Shown here: positions 12,610 to 34,541 of the stretch, piece by piece
How positions within the stretch are numbered: position 1 is the stretch's first letter
Layout of the letters: every line of letters starts with the position of its first letter
Assembly: GCA_028554795.2 (NCBI GenBank)
Contig: CM068831.1
Coordinates: forward strand, 60,444,769 to 60,508,768
Reading direction: 5' to 3'
Length of the DNA: 64,000 bases
DNA from: Sinohyriopsis cumingii
Taxonomy: Eukaryota > Mollusca > Bivalvia > Unionida > Unionidae
The notes under the pieces: generated by a model
Database searches by the model: none
The model's input: only the letters and a program-made list of their open reading frames with translations
What the model was told of the DNA's origin: nothing
Translations under genes and position numbers: made by a program

Positions 12610-13853
12610 ACTACCCTTCAAAGCGATTTTGTCTGGAACAAATTGTCTGTTCCAACAGTTAATCATTTATCTCTATGCCAATAATTTGTACGACTGGGTC
12701 TTGATACAACTGTGCCAATTGGATGATTTCAGTGGATCGATCCTGCACTCATTCATCTAATAAAAGACGTGCATGAACACAACATTCACGGTGACAACGG
12801 ATACTTCTTTAAGATCAACTGGGAATATTCCGAGCATTTATACAAGTCATACAACGATTATCCGCTGTCCCTAGAAGCGCTGTCGGTGCCCCGTTCGTGG
12901 TCGTCCCCGTATCAGTGTTCGATGGTTGATGACTTCAGCTGCAAATACACAGAATGCGCCAAACTAGTACCAGGTCTCAGGACCTAACACAACTATGTAC
13001 TAAAGGTGCGAAATATGCAGTTGTGCTTGTACCTGGGTATATTATTTGAACACAATCCATCAAGTGCTCACATTTCGCTAGCAAGTTGGGATGGCGCCAC
13101 CCTTTCAGATGAACATGGACCTACGCACAAGGAGAAGTAATGGAAAACACACGGAAAATTTGCTCAAACGAATTATTGTAGATCTTTGCCGTGATAATAT
13201 TGAGTATGATAGACATTGATACATCGTTGCAGATACGTCCTTTTAGTCCCGAAAAATCGTTTAAGTTGGACTTCTTGCCATTCACCTTAAAAAATCAAAA
13301 CTCAGACTGACGAAACCAATCTATGTTGGGTTGTCCGTCTTGGACCTCTCGCATCTGCTCTACGAATTTCAGTATTACAAGATTTAATCGTTTTACCAGG
13401 ATCGGGTCAAAAAGACACACTGACAATAACTCGCTGCTGATGCATATCACTATCAATGATATGTACGTTGACATGGCATAGCCAAGTTTGGTGTACGAGT
13501 TTGGTACCAGTGAGTATCCGAAAGAACATTCTTTGTTTCGTAATGCCAACAATAAGGTGATTGGCAAGTTCAAAGACAAATGTTCTAGTAAACTGACCGA
13601 AGAGTATGACGGATTCGGCTTAAAAGGGCCCACCATGTTTCTCAGACACGAACTGAACCTGGAATGTCTGCTAGACCGCAGTGAGTTCGCATACACGATA
13701 AATATGAACAGAACGAAATCCATCGCAAGGGTGTATTCCGTTACATCAAGGCGAGATTCTCCTGACTGGATACCAAACGATGCATATTATCCTGATGAAA
13801 TTACAACTTACGCGTTTATTCACCTAGGTATTGCGACCGGAACGTGTCAATGA
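12610..13853 (+). pseudogene. Element A family B DNA polymerase, C-terminal half
   Basis: Readable in order: motif A region YLYANNLYDW (12670; the expected catalytic Asp position is not Asp); GYFFKINWEYSEHLYKSYND and YPLS (12800-12870); KLVPGLRT and YVLKVRNMQLCLYLG (12960-13050); TMENTRK-like (13138); LRLTKPIYVGLSVLDLSHLL (13303); motif C, where the usual DTDS reads TDNNS (13400); then KEHSLF...NNKVIGKFKDKC (13520) and a C-terminal DEITTYAF. These are the landmarks of the protein-primed PolB of Polintons. The N-terminal exonuclease half is missing, replaced by LINE sequence. At least five frame breaks occur and both catalytic Asp motifs are altered, so it is inactive. Its stop (13851-13853) overlaps by 7 nt the end of a converging minus-strand frame. 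Confidence 0.85.
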
Positions 13854-14440
13854 CGAGTCAACACAAATCCGAGCTGAAGTTCCATATCTGCTTGAAAAAC
13901 TTGTACTTCCTCTCTCAAAAATGCACTTGTGTGAGGTATTGATCCACGGTCCCAAACGGTAACGGGTTGATTGTCTTGGAATATCAACCCGTTTCTCCAT
14001 TAATGATAATCATGGCCATGTGACTGGTCCTGATGCATAAATTCGCTTCTATGCACCTGTGACATAGGAATAATCTTTGGACGTCAACGGCACCGCTTCT
14101 TTTAATCGGCTGACTACATCGACAATGTTGAGCGCGTTTTTTGTAGATTCGTAACATTTTTGTCGATCATGGACACCATATTGTAGAAGAATAGTAAATC
14201 TGCCTAATGCACATCATTAGGGGTTTGAACATGAAACCAATCCCGTGAAATCTTTGTTAACATTGGCAAATACTTTTGCCACAGCGCTTTTTTGGCCAGC
14301 CATACTTGTATAGCTAACTGAATGACTTTGGCTTCACTGGCTAACTGTTCGACAGCGGTTTCACCTCTTCAACACACACGTAGTTTGTAGTATGTTTCGG
14401 ATAAAGTGCGGTTTTCGCTTTCATCGTTTGTACTGGCGAA
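13847..14440 (-). pseudogene. Element A retrovirus-like integrase remnant
   Basis: Minus-strand pieces in three frames give the Polinton integrase signature: EQLASEAKVIQLAIQVWLAK with KALWQKYLP (14350-14270), then VQTPNDVH and ADLLFF with the first catalytic Asp (about 14230), ALNIVDVVSRLKEAVPLTSK (about 14130), and IYASGPVTWP (about 14045). The second catalytic Asp and the catalytic Glu are not found. An open tail of 44 codons ends at 13847 and contains EEVQVFQADMELQLGFVL; I could not match it. The gene converges on PolB and lies downstream of the PLA2 gene on the same strand, the same arrangement as in element B. Confidence 0.75.
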
Positions 14441-14465
14441 ATCTTTACTTTTAATGAGCGGACTT

Positions 14466-14941
14466 CTATCCACCGCCTTCCAATGAAATTCTGGCTTTCA
14501 TAGCTACTTTTACGACCCATTGTGCAAGTCTTTCTCCCATTTGTAGATCAATCGCATTCAGGTCGTGAATGAGATCTGCGTCGGCACTTTCACGCCCACG
14601 GATATCATTGGACATTTTACAACCAAAGTGATTCATCATCAACGCGATTTTGAGGTGCTTTGTCGGGCTTTGACTGGTTGTGAGAATCGATTTGCAGATC
14701 CAGGAGCGTACCTGATTGACAGCAATTGCATCCAGAAAGATGCTTTTCGCCCGGATATTTACTCCACAATATCCCTATTAACTGTGTTAACGCTTCCGCG
14801 ATATCACTACCGCTGGTGACTTATTTTTAAACCATTTGCAACTCTCTTGGTGAACGTGACCTTCTTTGCTCCACACTTAACACAGATTCCATTAGGTGTT
14901 TGAACTAGAGCTTGGTTTCTGGTATGTGTTTGACATGACAT
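14466..14941 (-). pseudogene. Element A PLA2-domain (minor capsid-like) protein
   Basis: The ATG at 14941 opens a short N-terminal module with a CVKCGAKK zinc-ribbon-like knuckle and a basic stretch (KRVANGLK). After frame changes, SDIAEALTQLIGILWSKYPG leads into a damaged phospholipase A2 calcium loop where YCGPGT is expected (here CCQSGT), then LDLQID and NRVDD, and later RGRESADADLIHDLNAI to the stop at 14466. Parvovirus VP1-type PLA2 domains are reported in adintoviruses, where they are thought to help virions breach membranes. The His-Asp catalytic pair falls at a frame break. The homologous gene in element B keeps a better calcium loop, which supports the call. Confidence 0.7.
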
Positions 14942-15055
14942 TGCAGTCAATATGAAGGCATGACCGTGTTACAACCACAGACAATTATTCAACTCCATCA
15001 CGCAAAATAAAACTCGCAGATGCTTTTGAATGTAAAAATAGCAGGAAAGACTTGA
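14942..15055. promoter_or_regulatory. Divergent intergenic region, PLA2 / ATPase
   Basis: The PLA2-type gene reads leftward from 14941 and the packaging ATPase reads rightward from about 15060. The gap should therefore hold a bidirectional promoter. The same divergent gap exists in element B (46231-46320). No TATA-like box stands out. This is inferred from gene layout only. Confidence 0.3.
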
Positions 15056-15059
15056 AAAA

Positions 15060-15735
15060 CTTCGCTTTCAACGTCATTGATTTCTCCGCTCAAGCAACGC
15101 CTAAACCGACCAAGCATGGCGATGGAACAGTGCTTACAAACTCAATTTGGGTACTCATCTTTGGCCCTGTTGGATCCGGTAAAATTTAACTGTTGTTGAA
15201 TATGGTTTTACGACGGTTAAGAATGGATCGGTTGTATCTAATTGCACACTCGGCCGATGATTAACCGTGTTATAATGTTATCAAAGATGTTCAATAAGTG
15301 TTAACAATCGGTAACCATGTTTCAATCGATTTCTTTTCTACCATTGACGAAGCCTCTACCATTGACAATTTGGACGCTAACAAAAACAATCTGGTCGTAT
15401 AAGACGATATGATGCTTGAGATCAAGTCAATCCTGCACAAATATTTGCACAAGGCGCGAAACATGGACGTGTTTTATTTGACTCAACTATACGCCCATGT
15501 GTTCAAAGTGATCACTGACATCTATAGCACGCTGATGATACTTCGTCACATTGACGCGCATTGTGTTGGAAACATTCATTGGACTTGATGTAGCGTCGGC
15601 CATTTTTGGGATTAAATTCGTGACATCTCTGCGTGAATTACCTCGAATCCGTATAGTCTTCTCACTATTGATTTGACTGGTAGGCAGATAAGTATCGGTC
15701 ATGTTTGGACACGGTTGAATCAATTTAACAAATAA
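15060..15735 (+). pseudogene. Element A FtsK/A32-type packaging ATPase
   Basis: After a lead-in KPTKHGDGTVLTNSIWVLIF the Walker A loop reads GPVGSGK, with the following Thr replaced by Ile and then a stop. Downstream RRLRMDRLYLIAHSADD matches the conserved post-Walker A segment. STIDEASTIDNLDANKNNLV leads to the Walker B DDMML (about 15405). HKARNMDVFYLTQLYAHVFK (about 15450) is the sensor/arginine-finger region typical of Polinton ATPases. The family packages DNA into capsids. The homologue in element B has the same motifs. It is interrupted by at least four in-frame stops. Confidence 0.8.
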
Positions 15736-16115
15736 TCATATAAACAAATAAAAAATGTTCGGCAGCGATACCATAGGTCGTAAGAAAGACGACGCTGTAA
15801 ATCCGTTGTGAACAGCAAAAAATTAATTCCATAGTAATGGACGGCCGCAAAAATGTTAAAATTATGTTGCAGTAGCGACAGACTGCGCGACAAGACATCA
15901 CAGGTATAACAAATATTTGCGCCGCTGATTAAAGCCATCAATGAAACTTCGGAATTTGCGGAGGATTTTAAAAGGCAATTTATGTTTTAAAGATGGAGCC
16001 CCTGGCCCCTTTTGTAAACTAGCCCAAATCATGAGAGATATCAAGAAAGCCACAAAAACTACTGCAGAGGTTATTACACGCTTACTAGAGGTGCAGGCTG
16101 AAGTCAAAACATAAA
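15736..16115 (+). pseudogene. Element A small helical ORF remnants
   Basis: A short frame starts MFGSDTIGRKKDDAVNPL at 15754. In other frames INETSEFAEDFKRQ (about 15940) and IMRDIKKATKTTAEVITRLL (about 16035) read as amphipathic helices. Spacing and strand fit small virion or core genes that follow the ATPase. Not identified further. Confidence 0.35.
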
Positions 16116-16119
16116 AGGT

Positions 16120-17560
16120 ATGGACCAGGTGGGTGTACAGGGAATTTACTGGGTTTAAACTCGCCCCTGGTGAACCATTTGAATATCATAATCGTGTACT
16201 TAAATTTGTAAAAGATGGGTACGTGACTGAAGCAAATCTAGAGATGCAACATTTTCTGAGACTAATGGACGTGGAACGTAAAAGAATGTCACCCATCCTC
16301 TGAAAATGATACAGAAGATTATTTGGATCAGGCAGACAAACCCCAAACAAAACTTGTGCCTCCAAATGTAGAAACAAAACTAAAAACTCGACAAGAAAAT
16401 GAACATGCACATATCGTGCGTTTATGTATCCGCTTGCTGAAGATATGTTTACACGATGACACATTCTAACACAATTGAGACGCTCCGCGTCGAAACACTA
16501 CATGTGCTACGTGCAATTGATGCTTCAGTTCAACAGACGGATGTAAATACAGCCTAAAGCGTGACATCAATGCTTACCATTTCATCCATTGAACCAGAAA
16601 TTAGTGTGACGTTTTCTGCATCTGTAACAGGCGGAGACTCACGCACACTTGAGTTCGCACTAACCTCGTTGCGAGTGCATTACAGATGGCCTAATGTCCG
16701 ATCCCAACCGTTTGGTGGTTTATCCGCTAACAATTAACTTGTATTTTCAGGAGACAGTGGCGTGAACTGGCATACTGTCGATCTTCCATGGGGCCCACGA
16801 CGTAGAATTGATAAATAAAAAAACTCGACAGAAAATTTCGGTGGAGATTGACAGTCTCTAAACTTTCCATACCTGCTCATGAGCCCACACTCATTTCTGT
16901 CATTTCCATCGACTCTCAAACGTATGAGGTGGATCTTTCACGAAGGTTCATATGGTCAGTGTTAGGTTGGCCTGGCACATAACAGAAAATAAATGAGTAT
17001 TGCGTGTGTGATACATCTCTCATGATAATGTGAAAATGTCTTCAACAATGCATGTTAATTTAACTTGTGACGCCGTCGGTGTCAGTTACGAAATCAGGTC
17101 CACCTCATGCGTAGTTGTACAAGGGCTACATACTATTTAGGATTTCACCGATTGTGTTACTAGGTGATCTGATCTCAATCACCCCCGTAACACCTGTGTA
17201 TATTCCATGCCATAACAATCGGCTAACCCATATTCGATTTACCCTGGAAGATCAAGACGGACACTTGTAGTATCTGAGCGATGAGCCGTTATCCATACAA
17301 CTGTACATAAGAGATCAACCTGACATTTAACATCAACAATGTCAGTCGCACATACACGTGTGAATCCAATTCACGTAGTTAATGCTAGAAAACCTGTGTA
17401 TATGACCTATTACGTAACTGGACACGGTGATGTCGTTCGTGTAGTATTAACGAGCGCACTAGAAGCACTCACAGCCTTATCATCAGGCGCTGCATCCATT
17501 GCTAAACACATGACTAAGAGGGTTGTGGATAGTGTTAAAAGTGCTCCTGGGATCGATTAA
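16120..17560 (+). pseudogene. Element A unassigned virion-gene remnants
   Basis: Plus-strand fragments include ETLRVETLHVLRAIDASVQQ (about 16480), TLEFALTSLRVHYRW (about 16650) and a 73-codon frame at 17339-17560 containing VYMTYYVTGHGDVVR and an Ala/Ser-rich segment, LTALSSGAASIAKHMTKRVV. The first resembles a helical minor structural protein and the last could be a short membrane or core peptide. No family is recognised. Position after the ATPase suggests structural genes. Confidence 0.35.
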
Positions 17561-17599
17561 ATCAACAGCGCTCGAAGGCAGATCCGGTGATTGACGCGA

Positions 17600-18345
17600 G
17601 CATAAACGACGGCTCCAATTACATTGGCATCGACCGAATCAATGCCGCATGCATTGAGTATCAATGCTAACGAAGCCGCTCAAAAGCAATTGTCAGATTC
17701 GATGATTGCAAATCTGCCTGTGGGGAATGGATTGGCACTGTATTAAAGAAAATCAATCATGTGTCAATGAAAACTAGAAGTTTATGCAATTGCGCAGTTT
17801 AAAGAGGTACTGGATCAAAGCAAACAAGGTTTTCAGTATTGCTCATATCCAGCCAAATATCTGAATCAGAATTGCACGTGCAAGACACTCCATGATTTTC
17901 CTTCCATGGGAAGCACTTTTCAAAGTGGAAGGAAATAATGATAATTACAAAGCCAATAGCACAGTGGGATTTGCTAACAAGTGCATGATAGCGTTGATCA
18001 ACAGTGCGCGTTATTCCATCGATGAAAAAAGGAAACCGAATCCATTCTGGATAATGTTGAATTAATCACAACGATTTTCGGACTAGCCCTATACAGAGAT
18101 GATTACACGAGAACCCTGGCTCAACAACGATGTTTGTTAAGGATGTAACAGATCATGCAGATCATAAAACCTCTTAAATTTCAGAAACTTTTGAGGGATT
18201 CGTTTGTGGTGTCACAACGTGCTAGTATGGATCCCAGAACTGGTATCGCCGCTCTTTTGGTGATTGTTTATATCCCAAATTTAAACTTTGAATTTGCACA
18301 ACGTTCATCATAACCAATTGGTGATTCACTGAGGTTTTCGTGCGC
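17600..18345 (+). pseudogene. Element A capsid-like protein remnant (tentative)
   Basis: A plus-strand fragment reads FLPWEALFKVEGNND (about 17895), GFANKCMIALINSARYSID (about 17970) and, in a shifted frame, ILDNVELITTIFGLALYRDD (about 18045). The FLPWE..FKV and RYSI blocks are reminiscent of the first jelly roll of Polinton-type major capsid proteins, which would fit the gene order. Multiple stops are present. The assignment is tentative and rests on short motifs. Confidence 0.35.
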
Positions 18346-18748
18346 AGTACCCCTCTCAAGTTACATTTGTGAGTTTTGCAGAGATGTTCTCAAGGCGATA
18401 TTTGTCTGTAAAAAACACGGTCACCCTGCTTCGGAAGAATAACCCCAACGATTTGGCGTGCTGCAGGTTTTGCTGTTGGTAAAGGTGTATTAGATAATTA
18501 AACATTGTGGTTGCATGTGTTATCCCCATCATCGAGTTGTTTATACAGACGGGAACCTACGTCAACGTTGTTGTTTCTTGCACGTACCATAAACTCATAC
18601 CCACCCACTATTATTGCGTGAGAGTTTACCTGGCAAATAAGTACCCAGCATGGCCTTACTATACCAAAACACTTGTTTGTGGCGTTGCACCTGAGCGCTC
18701 TATCACCCCCGCAATTTCACATTAAAGTATGTTTCATAACATACAACA

Positions 18749-18880
18749 ATGGCGATCAATATTTACGGAAGTTACTCATCTCGCTGGCACGGTGTTGATT
18801 TGGATCTGAGCCGATTTGCCACTAAAGCAGATCTGGCTGAGTTTGACAGCAAGTTTTTGTTTGGTTTCAATTCAGGTTAG
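18749..18880 (+). pseudogene. Element A short ORF
   Basis: ATG at 18749 opens 43 codons (MAINIYGSYSSRWHGVDLDL...KADLAEFDSKFLFGF) ending in TAG. Related-looking sequence continues in another frame to about 19040 (KLKLSNVDIQCIIFKLKI). It is probably the N-terminus of a larger broken gene, of unknown family. Confidence 0.35.
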
Positions 18881-19154
18881 CTTTTGATTTTTGAATATCG
18901 ATCTGGCAAACTGAAATTGTCAAACGTGGACATTCAATGTATTATTTTCAAGTTGAAAATCGACTTTGTGGAAAAGAGCTTGAGTTCACTGGCAACAGCG
19001 GAATCAGAGTCATCGATGTGTCAGTTGTATTGATCAAAGACTAAGTCGATGCAGCTAAAATTGCAGCAAAAAATATATAATTAATGCAATCGCAAATGTG
19101 CCCTCACCACTACACATATTAATTTTTTGAAGAGGAGTTATATAAATATGAATC

Positions 19155-20580
19155 ATGGAACGACAGGAACACACTACCTTATCAACCTTATCAAATTGCC
19201 TACTTAATTTAAGTTCTGTTGATGAAAATGGCTTTGATATTCCTAAATGTCACATCTTAGAGGTGCACGAATACTTGTTCATCACATCGAGAACTAAAGG
19301 TGGTGGGGTAGAATAGTAAATAATCAGTGACATATTGATGCTGGGTTTCTAGCACCAATATTACGTGTCGACAAGCCTGGTACTGTTGCAGATATGTTTT
19401 GAAAATACAGTACCAAAATCGTTAGTCTCAGGACATGAAATGCAGATTGAAGCATTCAACGTTGATCCAGAAACATACTTAACAGTCTTTAGTGTTTGTG
19501 TTTAAGATTAGATTTTATCATTAATATTATATACGCAATGGATTTTGACCACGATGATGAGGTTGTAGAATGTACCGATGGGGTGTTAGATCAGCTAGCA
19601 AGGGATGCTAACATCAATAGTGAGTTTTTTTCCACTTGTTAATGAATAGGTGCTCCAAGACAGTATTACCAGAAACTCGCATACACTTAAATATAAATCT
19701 GATAAGGTCAAGCAGAAATAATTAACCGTTGGATTCACGATCAGGTGCTACTATCAACTCGAACCCTTCTTGGCAAAGCACGTGCGCGTGAAAACAGAAG
19801 CACTGCAGTACCAGGTGTAAGAACACTCCGGGATTGTTTATAAAATGGTGAAGTAGCATTCACAGATGAATCCACCACTTTAAAGTTTACCAACAAATAT
19901 TTTAAACCAACGTTGACTGAATAGAGAAGAGACGTGTATCGAATGTCAATCAAGGACACGGACACACTTTTTTGGGTCACAGTTATTGGTCAAAGACGGT
20001 CGTTATATGATAAAGACATAAATGTGGTTTTAATTGACAGAGGTGCTAAACCACAAGAATGTACATTCTCGAGGATGAAATATTTTATAACTGCATGACA
20101 CAAAGGGTAATTGATTGGAAATGCGTGTGCGTATTGCGTCTGCTAGTGATGAGACAGGACAGGTTTGCCTGTTGTGCAACTGAAATAAGCGATTGAAAAC
20201 TTAATAGAAGAACTATAACAATATTACCGAGGTGAAAAACAAATCGAAGCGGAACAACAGCTGCAAGATGAAATTACCCAAAGAACCGCGTTGATCATAA
20301 GTACAAAGGCATTTGGTTGCAGATGCTATTTGCGGGATCGCTGGGGAAATAACTGTTGTTCTTTGTGTAACTGGAATCACAGCATCCGCCATTGTAGGTA
20401 CACCAATCAGTATTGTTGTCTGAGCTATATCGATATTAATCTGTGTCCATGGTGGCGAGAGAAACTTAATCTTAATGCGACTGCTTTTTCGTGTACGCGT
20501 CTATTCCAAATTTATTGCTGCCACATAGTAGTCTCAATACAATCAGTAAAATGTACTCGGTGGCAATCAAGATAAAATAA
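19155..20580 (+). pseudogene. Element A distal unidentified genes
   Basis: Three coding-like stretches follow one another. 19155-19314 opens with MERQEHTTLSTLSNCLLNLS. 19538-19640 opens with MDFDHDDEVVECTDGV. 19746-20098 is a long frame with two internal stops (LLGKARARENRSTAVPGVRT, then KDINVVLIDRG). At 20310-20430 one frame has a hydrophobic run (ITVVLCVTGITASAIVGTPI) that would span a membrane. No family is recognised. They share strand and decay level with the rest of element A. Confidence 0.35.
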
Positions 20581-20899
20581 TCAGTGCGGCCGAGTTTTAG
20601 ACTGTGCTGGTGAAAATGGTAAAACAGATAAGTTCATACACAATATGAAACCACGCGTTGCAGATTTACAGATGGAAACGTAGAAATAAAAAACACATAG
20701 TGCATATATCGGTCGCTACCATAGGCTTGCCTGTCTGAATACATTTCTCTGTGCATTAGTTTTGTTTTTACAATCACAGAAGAGTAGAGTATTACGGAAG
20801 TGGGTTTCTGAATTATTCGTTACCCTATGGGGACATTGACACTTGTACAATACTAACCCCCATTACTGGCTCACTCACATCATGTGTGTGTTGATTCCT

Positions 20900-22280
20900 G
20901 GAGGGTCTACCACCAACGGGAAAAATGTGAACCACAGACAACGACCCACATAGAGGATAACTATATTGTGGGGGTTAGAGGCGAGAAAGGGGTTTCCGAG
21001 ACCGATAGGGTAGAGAATGAGGAAAAAACAGCAGTTTTGTATTACTCCTGAGAATAATGATCTCGAAAAATCGCGAAAGTCCTATTTCTGGAAGACTCTC
21101 AAACAATTAAAAAGTCAAAACGTGAGAAGTATGTCGATCATATTGTAGCTGATTTATAGTGTTCAGCTGTCAAAGAATTACAATTAAACTTCAATCTGAA
21201 CAATGATAATCTAAGTGGACAAAGCTCCATGCTAGTATCACATACCTGAGCCTAATTTGCAGCCAGAACGACTCATCACACTTAAAACAAATAGATGTAA
21301 GTGTAAAGTTGACATCCAATGTTTCACAATCGGTTATTGGTCTCCGAAAACGCAGAATGGACTTAATCGTTTTTATCAATAATAAATTGCCATCAGTTTT
21401 ATAACTATTTAGCAGAGAAAGGTAAAACAGTGGTGAAAGGAACAAATTTTGAAATCAGATAATTGCATTTGGATTTTTTGCTGAAAGGTATGTCGTTGAG
21501 ATTAAAGTTTCAAAAATCAGAGACCTCACTGGTGGATATAATACTGTTATTTATATTAAAATATAATAATGATGTTTTAATTAAAGCTTCAAACCGTGGA
21601 TTACTTTTATATTAGTTAAAATACCAAAACTATCGAATATTGTTTTAAAACTCAAATGCAAAAAACAATAGAATAATGTTGCTATTTTAAATTTTAATTG
21701 TTAAATAATAGTCAGACTCGTATACAGGTTTCTGAAAATGGGTTTGTGTGGACATTTTCAGGTATTAGTCTAATGGGACTAACACAATTTTTATTTTAAA
21801 TTTATGTTCGGTAGAAAAGATGGGAAGGAATAATTGCTTCTCAGTCTGCAAGGATAGTGATTAATTCTCTACTGATTGTAGTTTCAGTTTTTTAAGCTAC
21901 ATAATTCTTAACATTCTTTGACAGCGAATCTGTATAAACCTCTAAACATGATTTGACAAATATTATTAAAACTTAAAAAGAAATTGCTTACTTTGGTATA
22001 GCTCACAATAACATAAAACCATTATAAAACAATCTTTAAGTAAAAACTAATTTCTACGAGATATTTTTTCATTTCTTGGCTACGTTTGTATTTTTTATCT
22101 ATGATTTCAGAAAAACAATATGAGAATTATTATTATTATTATTACAGAACAAACTTAAAGTGCTAATAATGTTTCCTACCTTAAATATTCTCAGCATGTT
22201 TTTTCTATGTTTTCTAATTTCATGGTGTTTGTGTTTGTAATCATATCATTATATATGTTTTTTATCTTATAGGTGTTGTC
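20900..22280. other. Unassigned, AT-rich; right flank of element A
   Basis: The sequence changes from mixed composition to strongly AT-rich near 21.5 kb, which may mark the right boundary of element A. No gene or terminal repeat is identifiable. Confidence 0.35.
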
Positions 22281-22350
22281 TAATGTTGTAAAGCGCTTAG
22301 AGCTTCTAAAGATTAGACGCAATAGAAAGTCCTCATTATTATTATTACAT
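22280..22350 (+). repeat. L2-like LINE/SINE 3' tail
   Basis: The stretch tgtaaagcgcttagagc...attagacgcaatagaaag followed by (att)n resembles the tail shared by L2-type LINEs and their partner SINEs (GCGCTTTGAG... then TTA repeats). Only the tail is visible. It lies just past the last exon of the Ig receptor gene. Confidence 0.4.
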
Positions 22351-22560
22351 GAATCTTTGCTTATCAACATTGTAAGTGCGAGTATATAATGTCGTATTAT
22401 TCAGACTTTTCATTTCAGTATAAGGAACATTGACCAGCAATGATAGCCTCGTTTTGATTTTTAGCTATCGTTATCAGGATCGCCAACTCGTCAGAAACGG
22501 GTATTATGATAAGGCTATTTTGCAGTGTCCAGTCTCGTTTCTGACGTATGGCTTCTATTG

Positions 22561-33551
<10,991 letters not shown>

Positions 33552-33559
33552 CTTGAATT

Positions 33560-34485
33560 GACAAATAAGAAGCGAATTACTAAAGTTTATTCACGCCACT
33601 TTGAGTTTTCTTGAACAGTGCATTACGTTAGATATAACTTAGAATAAAGATGCTGGTAAATAAAAGACCGCAGTGTAGCATATAATTGCATGGTAAAATT
33701 GCATGATTATAGTAGAAATAATTTGACAATTATATGTTAGTCATTTATGTTAATGCAATATATATTGTATTTCCTTACAAAAGCATATTTTGACAAGTGG
33801 CGAATATGAGTCATTCTTTTTCTTTCTTTTTATTTTCACAAGATGAAATATGTCTGATATTTAATCTGGAAAGGAATTTGTATTTAAAGTTTTTTATTTA
33901 TTTATTTGCCGGTCTTGCTCATTAATCTGCATTTACTAGATGAAACTAAGTTTCAGTGCCCTGTCCTCCATTTTCATATGTTCATTTCATTATAGTTATT
34001 AATTATAATTGTATATATACAGCCTACACTTGAACATGCCTGCAATTTAAGATAAGTGCGAGTTTGCCATCAACGTATCTATTGCAATGTCAGGTTCAAA
34101 AGTGTGAAGCAGCACCTTGGGTTTTTAACACTGCTGATAAATTTGTACAGGGGTATTGAGAATTATATATAATTTTCACACCTGAAATAAAATAGTTTCC
34201 ATGTATCGTGCATGACATGATGAGAAGTATTTGTATTTTCTAATGAGATATTTAAGATGTATTAATAAAGAATGGAAAAATAAAACAAAATTCCTTAATT
34301 GACGTATGTATATTACGTTAAAGTATATAATTAAACTAAAACTAACTTATGAAATATACTTTTCTTGATGGATGTATGAATTTCGTTTCGAAAATATTTT
34401 CGATGTATAGTAAATGGGTGCAAATTTATTATATGTAGAATAGGATAATAAATTATTGGACTGATAATAAAATACTGTTATCCGC

Positions 34486-34541
<56 letters not shown>

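Larger units (their letters stand above)
12600..20900 (+). mobile_element. Element A: decayed Maverick/Polinton (adintovirus-like)
   Basis: The diagnostic gene set of Polinton/adintovirus elements is present as pseudogenes: protein-primed family B DNA polymerase (+), retrovirus-like integrase (-), a PLA2-domain protein (-), an FtsK/A32-type packaging ATPase (+) and a run of plus-strand frames likely from virion genes. Family knowledge: adintoviruses and Polintons combine exactly PolB, integrase, ATPase and jelly-roll capsids. The left boundary is truncated by a LINE and the right boundary is not definable by eye. I found no terminal inverted repeat. Every gene is broken. Confidence 0.85.

Noticed and set aside
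13295..13723. Minus-strand frame of 142 codons
   Set aside because: It is antisense to the PolB remnant of element A, which has clear family motifs on the plus strand.
20580..21100. Terminal inverted repeat of element A
   Set aside because: I found no sequence whose reverse complement occurs near the left end, which is itself truncated.
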